A model generated the notes under the pieces. It did no database searches. It saw only the letters and a list, made by a program, of their open reading frames with translations, and was not told the DNA's origin. A DNA stretch of 64,000 bases. Source: Acinetobacter sp. MB5 (GTDB lineage Bacteria; Pseudomonadota; Gammaproteobacteria; Pseudomonadales; Moraxellaceae). Position 1 is the first letter of the stretch; each line of letters begins with the position of its first letter. The stretch covers positions 1 through 64,000 of the forward strand of contig NZ_POVU01000005.1 in the NCBI RefSeq assembly GCF_003261585.1, in the 5' to 3' direction. The position numbers and the translations under genes were made by a program. Shown piece by piece: positions 9,307 to 19,958 of the stretch.

Positions 9307-11027
9307 ATCAAGACATTAAAGTTTATTTGCGTCTGCTGACCTATTTAAAGCCTTATGGTTGGTATGCATTACTGGTTCTTATTGGTTTTGCATTAAGCGC
9401 CAGTACGGAAGTATCGATTGCTAAACTCCTTGAGTTTGTGATTAATGCAATTCAAACGCATAATACACATCAAACGTCGCTTTTCCCATTTTTAGTGGTC
9501 TTGCTAATTTTTGTACGTGGTATTGGTTCATTTCTGGGTGATTACTACTCGGCAGTCATTTCACGTCATTTAGTATTTCGGATGCGCCAACAAGTTTTTG
9601 GTAAGTTATTGCGTTTACCTTCGAACTATTACCTGAAAAATTCAAGCGGGCATATTACCTCAAAAATCCTGTATAACATTGAACAGGTTACGGCAGCTTC
9701 TTCTGAGTCAGTGCAAATCTTGCTCAAAGAAGGTCTGACTGTCATTGGTTTATTGGGTTATCTTTTTTACCAAAACTGGAAGCTGTCCATCATTATTTTG
9801 GTGTTTGCACCAATTATTGGTTTTGTTGTACGTAAAGCAGCGAAGCGCATGCGTAAGCTGTCAACACAAGTACAAAATACCATGGGTGATGTAAATCATG
9901 TGGTACAAGAATCAATCTTGGGTCAGTCTGTGGTTAAAGGTTTTTGTGCACAAGAATTAGAAGAAAAGCGTCTATTTGATCGTTCAACAGAAAACTTAAA
10001 ACGTGGCCTGAAACTTCATATTGTTAATGTTTTAAATACGCCAACAGTCCAATTCATCATGTCAATTGCGATGGCAATTATCATGTGGATTGCATTGCGC
10101 CCTGAGATTTTAGGTGATACTTCAGCTGCTCAATTTGTTGCATTTATTACGGCAGCAGGGATGTTAAGCAAGCCAATTAAAAATCTAACAACAGTGAATG
10201 AGAAGTTACAGCGTGGTTTGGCGGCTGCATATTCGGTCTTTGAATTGCTGGATATGCATGAAGAAGAAAATACAGGGACACAAAAACCACAGCTTAAAGG
10301 TGATGTTCGTTTTGAGCAGGTTAATTTGGTTTACCCTGATGGTTCACATGCAATTCATGATTTTAATTTGAACATTAAAGCAGGTCAGACCGTTGCATTG
10401 GTTGGTAGATCTGGCGCTGGAAAAACATCACTGGTCAATTTATTAGTACGTTTTCAACAGATACAGTCTGGAAATATTCTACTAGATGAATTGAAAATTC
10501 AGGATATTGAACTAAATTGCTTACGTAGCCAAATTGCAATGGTAAATCAGCAAGTTGTACTGTTTGATCGCACTGTGCGTGACAATATTGCTTATGGGCA
10601 GTTACAAGGTGCTAGTGAAGAAGATGTGATTGCGGCAGCCAAAGCAGCTTATGCACATGACTTTATTATGCAGTTGCCACAAGGTTATGACACTGTTTTG
10701 GGTGCACAAGGCCTAACTTTGTCGGGTGGTCAACGTCAGCGTCTAGCAATTGCGCGTGCAATTTTGAAGAATGCGCCAGTTTTAATTCTCGATGAAGCAA
10801 CTAGTGCACTCGATAATGAGTCTGAATATTTTATTCAAAAAGCTTTTGAACAGGCGATGCAAGCACGCACAACGATTGTGATTGCTCACCGACTATCGAC
10901 AATTGAAAATGCAGACTTAATCGTGGTGATGGATAAAGGTCGTATTCTGGAGCAAGGAACACATGCTGAGTTGCTTATGAAACACGGAGCATATTTCCAA
11001 TTACATCAACGTAATTTTGAGGATTAA
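9303..11027 (+). CDS. msbA: Lipid A export ATP-binding/permease protein MsbA
   Basis: A 574-residue homodimeric ABC exporter that flips lipid A-core across the inner membrane. Six-helix ABC transmembrane domain (about 15-310), then the nucleotide-binding domain: Walker A GRSGAGKTSL near 370, signature LSGGQRQRLAIARA near 475, Walker B VLILDEATSALD, H-loop IAHRLST. The start is GTG 9303, overlapping the exbD stop as GTGA. lpxK follows after two bases. Confidence 0.95.
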   Translation: MNQDIKVYLRLLTYLKPYGWYALLVLIGFALSASTEVSIAKLLEFVINAIQTHNTHQTSLFPFLVVLLIFVRGIGSFLGDYYSAVISRHLVFRMRQQVFGKLLRLPSNYYLKNSSGHITSKILYNIEQVTAASSESVQILLKEGLTVIGLLGYLFYQNWKLSIIILVFAPIIGFVVRKAAKRMRKLSTQVQNTMGDVNHVVQESILGQSVVKGFCAQELEEKRLFDRSTENLKRGLKLHIVNVLNTPTVQFIMSIAMAIIMWIALRPEILGDTSAAQFVAFITAAGMLSKPIKNLTTVNEKLQRGLAAAYSVFELLDMHEEENTGTQKPQLKGDVRFEQVNLVYPDGSHAIHDFNLNIKAGQTVALVGRSGAGKTSLVNLLVRFQQIQSGNILLDELKIQDIELNCLRSQIAMVNQQVVLFDRTVRDNIAYGQLQGASEEDVIAAAKAAYAHDFIMQLPQGYDTVLGAQGLTLSGGQRQRLAIARAILKNAPVLILDEATSALDNESEYFIQKAFEQAMQARTTIVIAHRLSTIENADLIVVMDKGRILEQGTHAELLMKHGAYFQLHQRNFED

Positions 11028-11029
11028 TA

Positions 11030-12049
11030 ATGGGTTTGGCACAACATATTCAAGATGCTTGGAATAAACAAGCTCGATGGTTGGTGCTATTGCGTCCATT
11101 ATCCTGTCTATATGGTTTCGGTTTTCAGTTGAATAAGCAACTGTATAGATCAGGTCTAAAGAAAGTATATCAGGCACCTGTACCTGTTCTTGTGATTGGT
11201 AATATTACTGTGGGTGGGAGTGGGAAAACACCATTACTCATCCAACTCGTTAAGCATTTACAACAGCATCAGGTACGTGTAGGTGTCATTAGTCGAGGCT
11301 ATGGTGGTCAAGGGCCTTTTCCCACATTGGTTTTACCAGATTCATCTGCTGAAATAGTGGGGGATGAGCCTTGTCTGATTGTGCAAAATACACAAGTCCC
11401 GATGGCGGTTGGATCAAATCGTCAACAGGTGATTGAACTATTATTGCAGCATTATCAATTGGATTTGATTATCAGTGATGATGGTTTACAGCACTGGGCT
11501 TTAGCTCGCCAGTTAGAGTGGATTGTTTTAGACAATAATCGTGGTCTGGGCAATCAACAACTTCTACCAGAAGGTTATTTGCGCGAACCAGTTAGTCGCT
11601 TGCAAAATGCGACCGTGATAGAGCATTCTGCGAAACCAACCTCTAAAACACATATGCATTTGCAGGTAGGTCAGCCTTATTTGTTGAATGGTGATGCTGA
11701 TCAGACTAAATCATTTGATTTAACGCAGAAGTATCATGCTGTCGTTGGAATTGGGTATCCAAAACGCTTTTATGACAGCCTAAAAAGTGTTGGTATCAGC
11801 AATTTTGAGTGTCATGAATTTGCTGATCATTATGCATATCTGCTGAGTGATTTACAGTTTGATGATCAATTTCCGATTATTACGACTGAGAAAGATGCGG
11901 TAAAAATTAAAAATTTATTGCAAAACAATGCAGCGAATATCCAACGTGAAATTTGGGTATTGCCCGTTGAAGCTGTGTTATCTTCTGCTTGCTATAGCAT
12001 ATTACAAGATCAATTACAGCAATTAAATATTCATCTTACAAAGGTTTGA
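11030..12049 (+). CDS. lpxK: Tetraacyldisaccharide 4'-kinase LpxK
   Basis: A 339-residue inner-membrane-associated P-loop kinase that adds the 4'-phosphate of lipid A. The P-loop [13 protein letters not shown] (about 57-69), SRGYGG and ISDDGLQHW are family hallmarks. An N-terminal hydrophobic stretch ([13 protein letters not shown]) anchors it. Sits between msbA and kdsB, so the operon covers late lipid A/Kdo supply and export. Confidence 0.95.
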   Translation: MGLAQHIQDAWNKQARWLVLLRPLSCLYGFGFQLNKQLYRSGLKKVYQAPVPVLVIGNITVGGSGKTPLLIQLVKHLQQHQVRVGVISRGYGGQGPFPTLVLPDSSAEIVGDEPCLIVQNTQVPMAVGSNRQQVIELLLQHYQLDLIISDDGLQHWALARQLEWIVLDNNRGLGNQQLLPEGYLREPVSRLQNATVIEHSAKPTSKTHMHLQVGQPYLLNGDADQTKSFDLTQKYHAVVGIGYPKRFYDSLKSVGISNFECHEFADHYAYLLSDLQFDDQFPIITTEKDAVKIKNLLQNNAANIQREIWVLPVEAVLSSACYSILQDQLQQLNIHLTKV

Positions 12050-12051
12050 TT

Positions 12052-12813
12052 ATGAAACACATTGTTATTCCTGCTCGATTTGCAAGTTCACGTTTACCAG
12101 GTAAACCCCTTTTGGAAATCCATGGCCGTGCAATGATTTTACGTGTGGTAGATCAAGCCAAGAAAGTAGATGGATTTGATGATTTGTGTGTGGCAACAGA
12201 TGATCAGCGTATTGCTGATCTGTGTCGTGCAGAAGGTGTTGATGTTGTCATTACATCCGCAGATCATCCATCTGGTACCGACCGATTGAGTGAAGTTGCA
12301 AAGATTAAAGGCTGGGATTCACAAGATATTATTGTCAATGTTCAAGGTGATGAACCCTTACTTCCTGCTCAATTAGTTAAACAGGTTGCACAACTATTGA
12401 TTGATCAGCCACAATGTTCAATGTCTACATTATGTGAGCCGATTTATACATTAGATGAGTTTCGCCGTGACAGTATTGTTAAGGTTGTAATGTCTAAATT
12501 TAATGAGGCTCTGTATTTTAGCCGTGCAACCATTCCTTATGATCGTGATGCGGTAAAACACCAGTCTGAACATTTACATAATTCTGCATATCGTCATTTG
12601 GGCTTATATGCTTATCGTGTGGCTTTGCTTCAAGAATATGTAACTTGGGATATGGGGCAACTTGAACGTTTAGAAAGTCTGGAACAACTTCGTGTTTTAG
12701 AAAATGGTCGTCGAATTGCGATAGCTGTTGCTGAAGCCAATTTACCTCCAGGTGTGGATACGCAAGAAGATCTTGATCGTTTAAATGCTCTGGATGTTTC
12801 AATATTTCAATGA
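12052..12813 (+). CDS. kdsB: CMP-Kdo synthetase KdsB
   Basis: A 253-residue cytidylyltransferase that activates 3-deoxy-D-manno-octulosonate with CTP. N-terminal [25 protein letters not shown] (about 98-107) and [10 protein letters not shown] are family motifs. I chose ATG 12052 over an in-frame TTG at 12046 because AAGG at 12041-12044 is correctly spaced and the family begins MKxxVIIPAR. The stop overlaps holB. Confidence 0.95.
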   Translation: MKHIVIPARFASSRLPGKPLLEIHGRAMILRVVDQAKKVDGFDDLCVATDDQRIADLCRAEGVDVVITSADHPSGTDRLSEVAKIKGWDSQDIIVNVQGDEPLLPAQLVKQVAQLLIDQPQCSMSTLCEPIYTLDEFRRDSIVKVVMSKFNEALYFSRATIPYDRDAVKHQSEHLHNSAYRHLGLYAYRVALLQEYVTWDMGQLERLESLEQLRVLENGRRIAIAVAEANLPPGVDTQEDLDRLNALDVSIFQ

Positions 12814-13823
12814 TGCAAAATTTATATTCGCAAACTGAACTTGCCAACAGCACGATATACCCATGGCAGCAAACCGTTTGGAACATGCTTACACAGCGTT
12901 TTCCTGATATCGGTCATGGTTTATTGTTTTATGGCAAGCAAGGTTGCGGAAAGCATGCGTTTGTTGAACATTTTGTTGCTTGGCTTTTGTGTCAGAATAA
13001 ACAAGCTGAAGGTGCCTGTGGGCAGTGTGGTAGCTGCCAGTGGCTAAAATCAGATACGCATCCAAATTATGTTGCGATAAGTACTGACGAAGACAATAAA
13101 AAAGCCAATGCTCAAATTAAGATTGAGAAGATTCGTGAATTATTGCCATTCGTACAGCAAACGGTTGATGGGTGGCGTGTTGTTGTTATCCAACCTGCGG
13201 AAGCTTTAAATATTGCTTCGGCGAATGCTTTGCTAAAGACCCTTGAAGAACCTGGGGAGCGTGTGGTGATTATTTTAGTTGCTGAGCACTTTTTAAAGTT
13301 GCCCGCAACGATTCGGAGTCGTCTACAACGCTATGCGCTAGACCGAATAGAACAGGATCAAGCTAGCCAATATCTACAGCAGCAAGCTGCTGAACTCGAT
13401 GCTGAAAAGATTCAATTATTTTTAAATCTGGCAAATGGTATGCCACTCCAGGCGATGACTTTGCGAGAGCAGGCGTGGATCAGCCGCAGACAGGAATTTA
13501 TGCAAGATTGGCTAAGTTTAGTGCAACAAAAGAATACGCCAATCCGTTATGCGACAAAATGGTCAAAAGAGCTGAATTTTGCTGAATTACAATACTTGCT
13601 TGAATATTTGTTGTCAGATTTAATTTGTGTCAAACTGAAGCAACCTGTAAAAAATATAGATTTAGATTTCACACAATTAAATGATTTCTATGATCTAGAA
13701 ACCTTGTTTCAGATTTATGCAGAATTGCAGCAAAGTAAAAGAAAGATTGAACAAAATGTGCAAACTAATTTAGTCATCGATCAAATGTTTGTATTGCTGA
13801 TGAATGTTTGTACTAGTCAATAA
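12810..13823 (+). CDS. holB: DNA polymerase III delta' subunit HolB
   Basis: A 337-residue clamp-loader subunit. P-loop-like [10 protein letters not shown] (41-50), a zinc module with Cys at 61, 70, 73 and 76, [13 protein letters not shown] (about 133-145, the sensor/SRC region) and PATIRSRLQ. Two ATG codons compete (12810 and 12813); the first overlaps the kdsB stop. The envelope operon thus also carries a replication subunit. Confidence 0.92.
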   Translation: MMQNLYSQTELANSTIYPWQQTVWNMLTQRFPDIGHGLLFYGKQGCGKHAFVEHFVAWLLCQNKQAEGACGQCGSCQWLKSDTHPNYVAISTDEDNKKANAQIKIEKIRELLPFVQQTVDGWRVVVIQPAEALNIASANALLKTLEEPGERVVIILVAEHFLKLPATIRSRLQRYALDRIEQDQASQYLQQQAAELDAEKIQLFLNLANGMPLQAMTLREQAWISRRQEFMQDWLSLVQQKNTPIRYATKWSKELNFAELQYLLEYLLSDLICVKLKQPVKNIDLDFTQLNDFYDLETLFQIYAELQQSKRKIEQNVQTNLVIDQMFVLLMNVCTSQ

Positions 13824-13835
13824 AGGGGAAGAATA

Positions 13836-14180
13836 ATGTTACAACCTCGTATGGGCGGGATCATCCAAGCCAATATTACTGATCGTGCAATGTTGCAAGC
13901 GAGTTATATGCCATTTATTGATGGTGGTGGCTTATTTATTCCTTCACAGCAGTCAGTTCGACTGGGTCAAGAGGTTTTTGTACTGGCAACATTACCTGAA
14001 CAAAGTCAGAAAATTCCATTAACTGGTAAAGTGATTTGGATTAATTATCGTCAGACCGCGGCTAAACCTCAAGGTTTCGCAATTCAACTTACGGGTGATA
14101 AAGGCATTTACTATAAAGGCGAAGCTGAAAAACTTCTTGCAGGTAGTTTGTCACTCAATCACCCAACTTATACGATTTAA
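13836..14180 (+). CDS. pilZ: PilZ-domain type IV pilus protein
   Basis: A 114-residue protein with the short PilZ-like domain of the type IV pilus assembly factor (GGGLFIPSQQSVRLGQEVFV, then LTGKVIWINY). The classic c-di-GMP-binding RxxxR and D/NxSxxG motifs are not evident, as in Pseudomonas and Xanthomonas PilZ, which act by protein contacts. The holB-pilZ-tatD order is the same as in Pseudomonas, which supports the name. Confidence 0.85.
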   Translation: MLQPRMGGIIQANITDRAMLQASYMPFIDGGGLFIPSQQSVRLGQEVFVLATLPEQSQKIPLTGKVIWINYRQTAAKPQGFAIQLTGDKGIYYKGEAEKLLAGSLSLNHPTYTI

Positions 14181-14192
14181 ACTGGAGCTTAT

Positions 14193-14966
14193 GTGTTTAC
14201 CGATACTCACTGCCATTTGACTATGCTTGATTTAACGCCATATTCAGGTGATCTAGATCAGGCTTTAGAACAAGCACGTCATGCTGGTGTTACAAAATTC
14301 ATGGGAATATCGGTAGCACTGGAAGATCATATTGCATTAGCAGAAATTGCGCATAAACATGCCGATGTTGGCTATACAGTTGGCGTACATCCCTGTGAGG
14401 ATGAAACCGTAATGCAGATGGCTACGGTAGAGCGTTTAGTTGAGCTTGCACAGGACAGTAAAGTCTGGGCATTTGGTGAAACAGGACTGGATTATTATCA
14501 CAGTACAGACTTTGTTGTAGAACAAAAAGCCTGTTTTGCACGGCATATTGAAGCGTCTAAAATAATGAAGAAGCCAGTGGTGGTTCATACTCGCTCTGCC
14601 AAACATGACACAATCGATATTATTCGGGCTGAGCAGTCAACACATGGTATTTTGCACTGTTTTACTGAAGATTTAGAAACTGCAAAAGCTGTATTGGATT
14701 GTGGTTATTACATTTCTTTTTCGGGGATTGTTTCATTTAAAAATGCACAAGACTTGAGAGATGTTGCACGACATGTTCCTTTAGATCGTTTGTTGATAGA
14801 AACAGATAGTCCATATTTAGCACCTGTACCATATCGTGGTAAAAGCAATGAGCCTAAATATGTTCCATTTGTTGCTCAGGCATTGGCAGATGTTTACGGT
14901 TCGACTGCTGAAAAAATAGGTGAAATAACGAGTCGGAATTTTGAAAATCTCCTTAACTTAAAATAA
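14193..14966 (+). CDS. TatD-family metal-dependent deoxyribonuclease
   Basis: A 257-residue TIM-barrel hydrolase of the YcfH/TatD group. Metal ligands are visible in DTHCHL (4-9), FGETGLDYY (about 91-99), VVHTRSA (about 129-135), LHCFTE and IETDSPYLAP (about 206-215). The start is GTG 14193, giving MFTDTHCHL with GGAG at 14184-14187. An ATG two bases upstream is out of frame. Confidence 0.9.
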   Translation: MFTDTHCHLTMLDLTPYSGDLDQALEQARHAGVTKFMGISVALEDHIALAEIAHKHADVGYTVGVHPCEDETVMQMATVERLVELAQDSKVWAFGETGLDYYHSTDFVVEQKACFARHIEASKIMKKPVVVHTRSAKHDTIDIIRAEQSTHGILHCFTEDLETAKAVLDCGYYISFSGIVSFKNAQDLRDVARHVPLDRLLIETDSPYLAPVPYRGKSNEPKYVPFVAQALADVYGSTAEKIGEITSRNFENLLNLK

Positions 14967-14990
14967 TGTATGAAAGGGAAAATGCTGTAA

Positions 14991-15608
14991 ATGAAGATGG
15001 ATCGTCAGGCACAATTTAAAGCAAGAGAACATTTGATATTTCAAGTTGCTGAACAGTTATTATTAGAAAATGGTGAAGCAGGGATGACGCTAGATGCGCT
15101 TGCTTCAGAATTGGATCTGGCAAAAGGGACATTGTATAAGCACTTTCAAAGTAAAGATGAGCTTTACATGTTGCTGATTATCCAAAATGAGCAAATGTTA
15201 TTGGAAATGTTGCAAGACTCGAGTAAGAATTTTGCTGAACATCTTGCATTTTTTATGCTGCATCATTTACATCATTCTGAGCGCACAGTTTTATTTCATA
15301 GTATTGAGGAAAAACTGTCGATGACAGGGACTGGAGTTCAGCAGCTTTTCAGCCAGCTATATCAGATTCGTCGTCAACGACTGCGTATTATTATTCAGAT
15401 CACCGAACATTATCTTGAATCTATTCAGAGTCAGATGACAGTTCGTGATTATATGGCTGGAATATGGTCACTTACACACGGTGCAGCTATGTTGTTGAAT
15501 TCTAGCTTTTATCAACGTTATTTAGGTTCCCGAGATAGTTTGCGTATTGCTTATATCGATCAGGCACTTGCGATGCCTAAGTTGCATATGGCACATATGC
15601 AAAACTGA
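14991..15608 (+). CDS. TetR/AcrR-family transcriptional regulator
   Basis: A 205-residue regulator with an N-terminal HTH (about 32-60, MTLDALASELDLAKGTLYKHFQSK). The ligand-binding part is unremarkable. It follows tatD by 24 bases in the same direction and could be the operon's last gene. The target is unknown. Confidence 0.85.
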   Translation: MKMDRQAQFKAREHLIFQVAEQLLLENGEAGMTLDALASELDLAKGTLYKHFQSKDELYMLLIIQNEQMLLEMLQDSSKNFAEHLAFFMLHHLHHSERTVLFHSIEEKLSMTGTGVQQLFSQLYQIRRQRLRIIIQITEHYLESIQSQMTVRDYMAGIWSLTHGAAMLLNSSFYQRYLGSRDSLRIAYIDQALAMPKLHMAHMQN

Positions 15609-15711
15609 TTTGTGAGAAAATGCAACTCGGGATGAAAATTATTCCTCAATATTCGACTTTTGTTCTATAATCCAATGTCGTATTTAAAATTCATAGTTAT
15701 TCATTAGCCTC

Positions 15712-16311
15712 ATGTTAATTCGTAAGTTATTTAAGTTTGAGAATGCTCATATTGTAAGAAATTGCACCTCGGATCGTTGTAAACGCTCAATTCATGGTCA
15801 TAGTTACAAGGTTGAGTTGTTGCTTAAAGCATCGAAGCTAGATCATGGGCAAATGGTCTATGATTTTGGCTTGCTTAAAGGTGTCATTAAAGAGCTATTT
15901 GACAGTTTTGATCACGCAATCTGCTTTTGGAATCAAGACAGTGCTGACTATATTCAGGCATGCCAAAATTTCAGTGCACGCTGGATTAGCTTGCCTGTTT
16001 CCCCATCGGCCGAGCAATTTTCAAGAATTTTCTTTTATTTAGCACAGCAAGTACTTAAGTCTACACAAACCCAAAATGGTGAAGGGGATGTTGAAGTCTA
16101 TTCTGTGATTGTGCATGAAACAGACACGGGTTACGCGCAAAGCTTTCTTGAAGATATTGAAAATACGCAGATGGGAGTGCTTGCTTTAGATCAAATCGTG
16201 TTTTCTGAACAAGTTCAAGCAGAATGGTCAGATCCAGAAATGTATGAAAATTTAAAAAAGGGATTAACATTTCTAAATCCTAAAGTTGAATTACAAGTGC
16301 AGATTTCCTGA
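15712..16311 (+). CDS. 6-pyruvoyl-tetrahydropterin synthase / QueD-like protein
   Basis: A 199-residue protein with the PTPS/QueD active site: zinc His13, His28 and His30 (the HGHSY motif), a catalytic Cys region at 18-23, FDHAICFW (Asp-His) and a late Glu in [10 protein letters not shown]. QueD makes carboxy-tetrahydropterin for queuosine. Typical members are about 120 residues, so this one carries a long insertion or extension in the C-terminal half, which leaves the exact reaction open (see findings). Confidence 0.75.
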   Translation: MLIRKLFKFENAHIVRNCTSDRCKRSIHGHSYKVELLLKASKLDHGQMVYDFGLLKGVIKELFDSFDHAICFWNQDSADYIQACQNFSARWISLPVSPSAEQFSRIFFYLAQQVLKSTQTQNGEGDVEVYSVIVHETDTGYAQSFLEDIENTQMGVLALDQIVFSEQVQAEWSDPEMYENLKKGLTFLNPKVELQVQIS

Positions 16312-16336
16312 ATTTAGAGTGAATATTGGTTTTTAC

Positions 16337-17050
16337 ATGTCTTTAACGGAACAACAACAGCAAAAGCTTGATAAAGTACAAATGGATGCGTCATGGAAAT
16401 ATGCGCTGCAAGATTTTCTTTTAAGTCCCAAAATGGATGACTTACGCCAGTTTTTAATGGCAGAGAAGCAAGCAGATAAAACCATTTATCCACCAAGCCC
16501 TTTTATTTTTAATGCGCTGAATACGACGCCTTTTGATCAGGTTAAAGTCGTTATTTTAGGTCAAGACCCTTACCATGGTCCAAATCAGGCACATGGGCTG
16601 AGCTTTTCCGTGCAAAAAGGAGTTGCATTACCGCCATCTTTGCGTAATATTTTTCATGAGTTGCAGTCTGATCTTGGAATAAAAGCACCTTTACACGGTG
16701 ATCTGACACAATGGGCACAGCAAGGCGTATTGTTACTCAACAGTGTGCTGACTGTAGAGGCAGGGCAGCCGACCTCTCATCAAAAACAAGGCTGGGAAGA
16801 CTTCACAGATTATGTAATTGATGTACTCAATGAACAGCGCGAGCATATTGTATTTATCCTTTGGGGAGCATATGCACAGCGTAAGGGACAAAGAATTAAT
16901 CGAGAGAAACACTTGGTACTCACGGCAGCTCATCCATCACCACTTGCTGCAAACCGTGGTGGTTTTTTTGGCTGCAAAGTGTTTTCTAAAGCCAATAATT
17001 ATCTGAAACTCAATGGCATTGAGCCAATAAACTGGCAGCTGGACGCATGA
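16337..17050 (+). CDS. ung: Uracil-DNA glycosylase Ung
   Basis: A 237-residue family-1 uracil excision enzyme. The catalytic water-activating loop GQDPYHG (about 75-81) and the Leu-intercalation loop [16 protein letters not shown] are intact. The frame is open further upstream, but ATG 16337 (MSLTEQQQQ) gives the usual length. The stop overlaps the next start by ATGA. Confidence 0.94.
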   Translation: MSLTEQQQQKLDKVQMDASWKYALQDFLLSPKMDDLRQFLMAEKQADKTIYPPSPFIFNALNTTPFDQVKVVILGQDPYHGPNQAHGLSFSVQKGVALPPSLRNIFHELQSDLGIKAPLHGDLTQWAQQGVLLLNSVLTVEAGQPTSHQKQGWEDFTDYVIDVLNEQREHIVFILWGAYAQRKGQRINREKHLVLTAAHPSPLAANRGGFFGCKVFSKANNYLKLNGIEPINWQLDA

Positions 17051-18168
17051 CACAATCTCCTAATACTCAGCAGTATCATCCTGACCTCATTGTTGAACAA
17101 GCAGCAAATGGCTGGCGTATAGTCCGTTTGAATCGACCAAAATCCTTACATGCTTTGGATTTATCTATCGTCAAAGCACTTCGGGAAGTTTTTGAAGACT
17201 TTCATCAGGATGATGAAGTTAAAGCAATCTGGTTAGATTCTACGACGCCAAAAGCATTTTGTGCAGGTGGAGACGTACGTAAACTGCGTCAGCTTGTCCT
17301 TGAAAATGAAGCAGATACTGCGACTGAGTTCTTTAAACAAGAATATGCTTTGGATTTATTGTTGCATAACTACGCCAAACCAATAGTTGTTTGGGGTGAA
17401 GGGTATGTGATGGGTGGTGGGCTTGGTTTATTTATGGCAGCACCATTTCGCTTGGTGACACCTTATTCTCGTTTGGCAATGCCAGAAATCAACATCGGTT
17501 TATATCCTGATGTTGGTGGAACTCGCTTTTTGGCTGATCGAGGGGCAGTGGGGTTATTTACGGGTTTAACAGGCTCTATTATGACTTCAGCAGGTGCATA
17601 TGCGATTGGTTGGGCTTCTCATATCTGTGATGCGCAGCGCGATATCGTCTTGAAAAAACTGATTAACATCGATTGGGGACATTATCCAGCTGGTGATTTC
17701 CGAGCTATTGATGATACATTGAATAGCATGCATCGACCTGTAGGTGCAGGTCCTTTGCAAAATTCGCTTGATGTCTTGCACAGTGTTTGTCGTGGTGTGA
17801 ATTTTGAATATGATTATGAAGCGATCATTGGTTTAAGTGATGCCCGAAGTGATTGGCTACGTCAAGCCAGTGAAAACTTGCAAAAAGGCTCACCTGTAAC
17901 AGCGGCTTTGACTTGGTTGCTGTGGCAGTGGGGGAAAAATGTACATTCATGGAATGAAGTTTTTGATTTAGAAGTGCAAATTTCAAACTGGAAAATTCGT
18001 CATCCTGATTTTATTGAAGGTGTGCGTGCCCGTTTGGTAGATAAAGATTTATCTCCAGAATGGCAAAAGTATGATGAATTAAGCTTGAAAGGTATTCTAG
18101 GTTCATGCCCACCAGTTACTACGATTGAAAGCTGGAATGCGATTCTGAAACAATATCATGTCATTTAA
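17047..18168 (+). CDS. Enoyl-CoA hydratase/isomerase-family protein (3-hydroxyisobutyryl-CoA hydrolase-like)
   Basis: A 373-residue crotonase-fold enzyme. [10 protein letters not shown] (about 74-83) and [10 protein letters not shown] (oxyanion hole) are followed by the [17 protein letters not shown] segment with the Glu/Asp pair typical of 3-hydroxyisobutyryl-CoA hydrolases. Length also matches that subgroup rather than 260-residue hydratases. Context (ung before, tadA overlapping by 11 bp after) does not reveal the pathway; valine catabolism is a family-level guess. Confidence 0.82.
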   Translation: MTQSPNTQQYHPDLIVEQAANGWRIVRLNRPKSLHALDLSIVKALREVFEDFHQDDEVKAIWLDSTTPKAFCAGGDVRKLRQLVLENEADTATEFFKQEYALDLLLHNYAKPIVVWGEGYVMGGGLGLFMAAPFRLVTPYSRLAMPEINIGLYPDVGGTRFLADRGAVGLFTGLTGSIMTSAGAYAIGWASHICDAQRDIVLKKLINIDWGHYPAGDFRAIDDTLNSMHRPVGAGPLQNSLDVLHSVCRGVNFEYDYEAIIGLSDARSDWLRQASENLQKGSPVTAALTWLLWQWGKNVHSWNEVFDLEVQISNWKIRHPDFIEGVRARLVDKDLSPEWQKYDELSLKGILGSCPPVTTIESWNAILKQYHVI

Positions 18169-18658
18169 TCGATTATCTGATCCTATTTTCTCAGAAGATG
18201 ATGAAAAATGGATGCGATTGGCGTTAGAGCAGGCTAGCTTTGCTGAAATTCATGGTGAAATTCCTGTTGGCGCCGTAATCGTAAGTCAGAACCAAGTGGT
18301 TGGTGTTGGGTATAACGCGCCAATCACTTTGCAAGATCCTACAGCACATGCCGAAGTTGTTGCTTTACGTGATGCATGTGCGCGACTCCAAAATTATCGT
18401 TTACCTGAAGATGCTGTGCTTTATGTTACTTTGGAACCCTGCACGATGTGTGTGGGTGCATTGGTTCATGCAAGAATTAAAAAAGTTATATTTGCAGCAA
18501 GTGAGCCTAAAGCGGGTTCTCTCTTAAGCGCACGCCAATTATTAAACAATAACGGTTACTATAATCATATTTTTGAGTACCAAAATGGTTGTCTTGAACA
18601 AGAAGCAAGTGCACTATTAAGTGCATTTTTTAGGAAACGAAGAGCTCAGAAAAAATAA
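18158..18658 (+). CDS. tadA: tRNA-specific adenosine deaminase TadA
   Basis: A 166-residue zinc deaminase that makes inosine-34 in tRNA-Arg(ACG). HAEVVAL (64-70, His ligand and catalytic Glu) and PCTMC (94-98, two Cys ligands) are intact, and the C-terminal RKRRAQKK is basic. Overlaps the preceding hydratase gene by 11 bp. Confidence 0.93.
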   Translation: MSFNRLSDPIFSEDDEKWMRLALEQASFAEIHGEIPVGAVIVSQNQVVGVGYNAPITLQDPTAHAEVVALRDACARLQNYRLPEDAVLYVTLEPCTMCVGALVHARIKKVIFAASEPKAGSLLSARQLLNNNGYYNHIFEYQNGCLEQEASALLSAFFRKRRAQKK

Positions 18659-18841
18659 TAAAGCATTATATTTGAGCAAAATTTAAATTTTAAGCTCTAA
18701 TTTTGAGCATTTAATTCATTGTTTTACTGTAAATTTATAATAAATGACCTATATTTGTGCGCTCATAAATTATATTTAAAATGTGAGTATCAATAATATT
18801 GGGAAAAACAATAAATATTGATGCAATCATAAAGGGAAAAT

Positions 18842-19735
18842 ATGAAATCAGGACTTAAAAAATTATTTGTCTCTACTATGGTTTGTTCTTCAATGATGTC
18901 CGCGTCTTCGGTATTTGCTGCGGATACATTAGCTAAAATTCAAAGAACGGGCACTTTGGTTATTGGGACTAGAGTTTCATCACAGCCTATTTCTTATGTG
19001 ATCAATGGTCACCCAATGGGTTATGCGATTGATATTTGTAATGACGTTGCTGCTGAAATCAAAAAAGAATTACGTATGCCAAATTTGCGTGTTGTGTATA
19101 AGACAGTCTCGCCGACTGAACGAATTCCAATGCTAAGATCAGGCCAGATTGATATGGAATGTGGTACTTCAGCACACTCAGTCATTCGTGATCGAGAAGT
19201 GGATTTTTCAACGAACTATTATATGGCAGAAATTCGTATGGCCGTAAAAAGTTCATCAAAAGTTCAGGAACTTGATGATTTAGATCATAAAACTGTTGTT
19301 ACAACTGCTGGCGTGATTTCAGATAAATATTTAAAGCGAAGTATTCGCGGTAGTGATTTAAACATCCATAAAATTTATGGTCGAGATCATGCTGAATCTT
19401 TTGCATTGCTGGCTGCTGGGAAGGCAGATGCTTTTGTTGGGGCAGATTCAACACTTGCAGGGTTGATTGCAACATCTGGACATCCTCGTGATTACAAAAT
19501 TGTTGGTACAGCATTATCTGTTGACCCTTATGCAATTATGTTGCCAAATAATGATGCAAAAATGAAAGCAGTTGCTGATAAAGTTGTAATTGGTTTGTGG
19601 CGCTCAGGTAAGATGGATCAGTTATATAAAAAGTGGTTCTTGTCTCCAATTCCACCACGCAATGTTGCTTTGAATATGGAATTAAATAAAGCAAATAAAG
19701 TTTTACGTGCTCGTCCTACAGACGCTGGAAACTAA
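18842..19735 (+). CDS. Periplasmic amino-acid ABC transporter substrate-binding protein (glutamate/aspartate type)
   Basis: A 297-residue family-3 solute-binding protein. The signal peptide ends about residue 27 (VFAA). Then come TLVIGTRVSSQPISYV, GYAIDICNDVA, DMECGTSAHSVIRDREVDFS and KKWFLSPIPP, as in GltI-like proteins. No permease or ATPase gene is adjacent, so its transporter is elsewhere or it works alone. The preceding 183-bp gap presumably holds its promoter. Confidence 0.88.
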   Translation: MKSGLKKLFVSTMVCSSMMSASSVFAADTLAKIQRTGTLVIGTRVSSQPISYVINGHPMGYAIDICNDVAAEIKKELRMPNLRVVYKTVSPTERIPMLRSGQIDMECGTSAHSVIRDREVDFSTNYYMAEIRMAVKSSSKVQELDDLDHKTVVTTAGVISDKYLKRSIRGSDLNIHKIYGRDHAESFALLAAGKADAFVGADSTLAGLIATSGHPRDYKIVGTALSVDPYAIMLPNNDAKMKAVADKVVIGLWRSGKMDQLYKKWFLSPIPPRNVALNMELNKANKVLRARPTDAGN

Positions 19736-19743
19736 AACTGAAC

Positions 19744-19774
19744 AAGGTTTGGTCAAGTGGGTTGACCAAACCTT
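19744..19774 (+). terminator. Long perfect hairpin after the binding-protein gene
   Basis: AAGGTTTGGTCAA (19744-19756) pairs perfectly with 19762-19774 around a GTGGG loop, eight bases past the stop. A clear T-run is missing, so it may be a weak terminator or an mRNA-stabilising 3' hairpin. Confidence 0.6.
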
Positions 19775-19958
19775 AATGTGTGAGATATTAAATATATCAC
19801 TGATTTTATAAGTAAAATGTATTTGTGGTTTATTGATGTTTCTTAAAAATAACGGTTATGTCATTTAAAATAAGAAAAGAAGATTGAATTTGTGAACTCT
19901 AAAATGCAGACTAGCTGCTTTATTAAGCCTAAATATTAAATTTATATTTGGATGTTTT

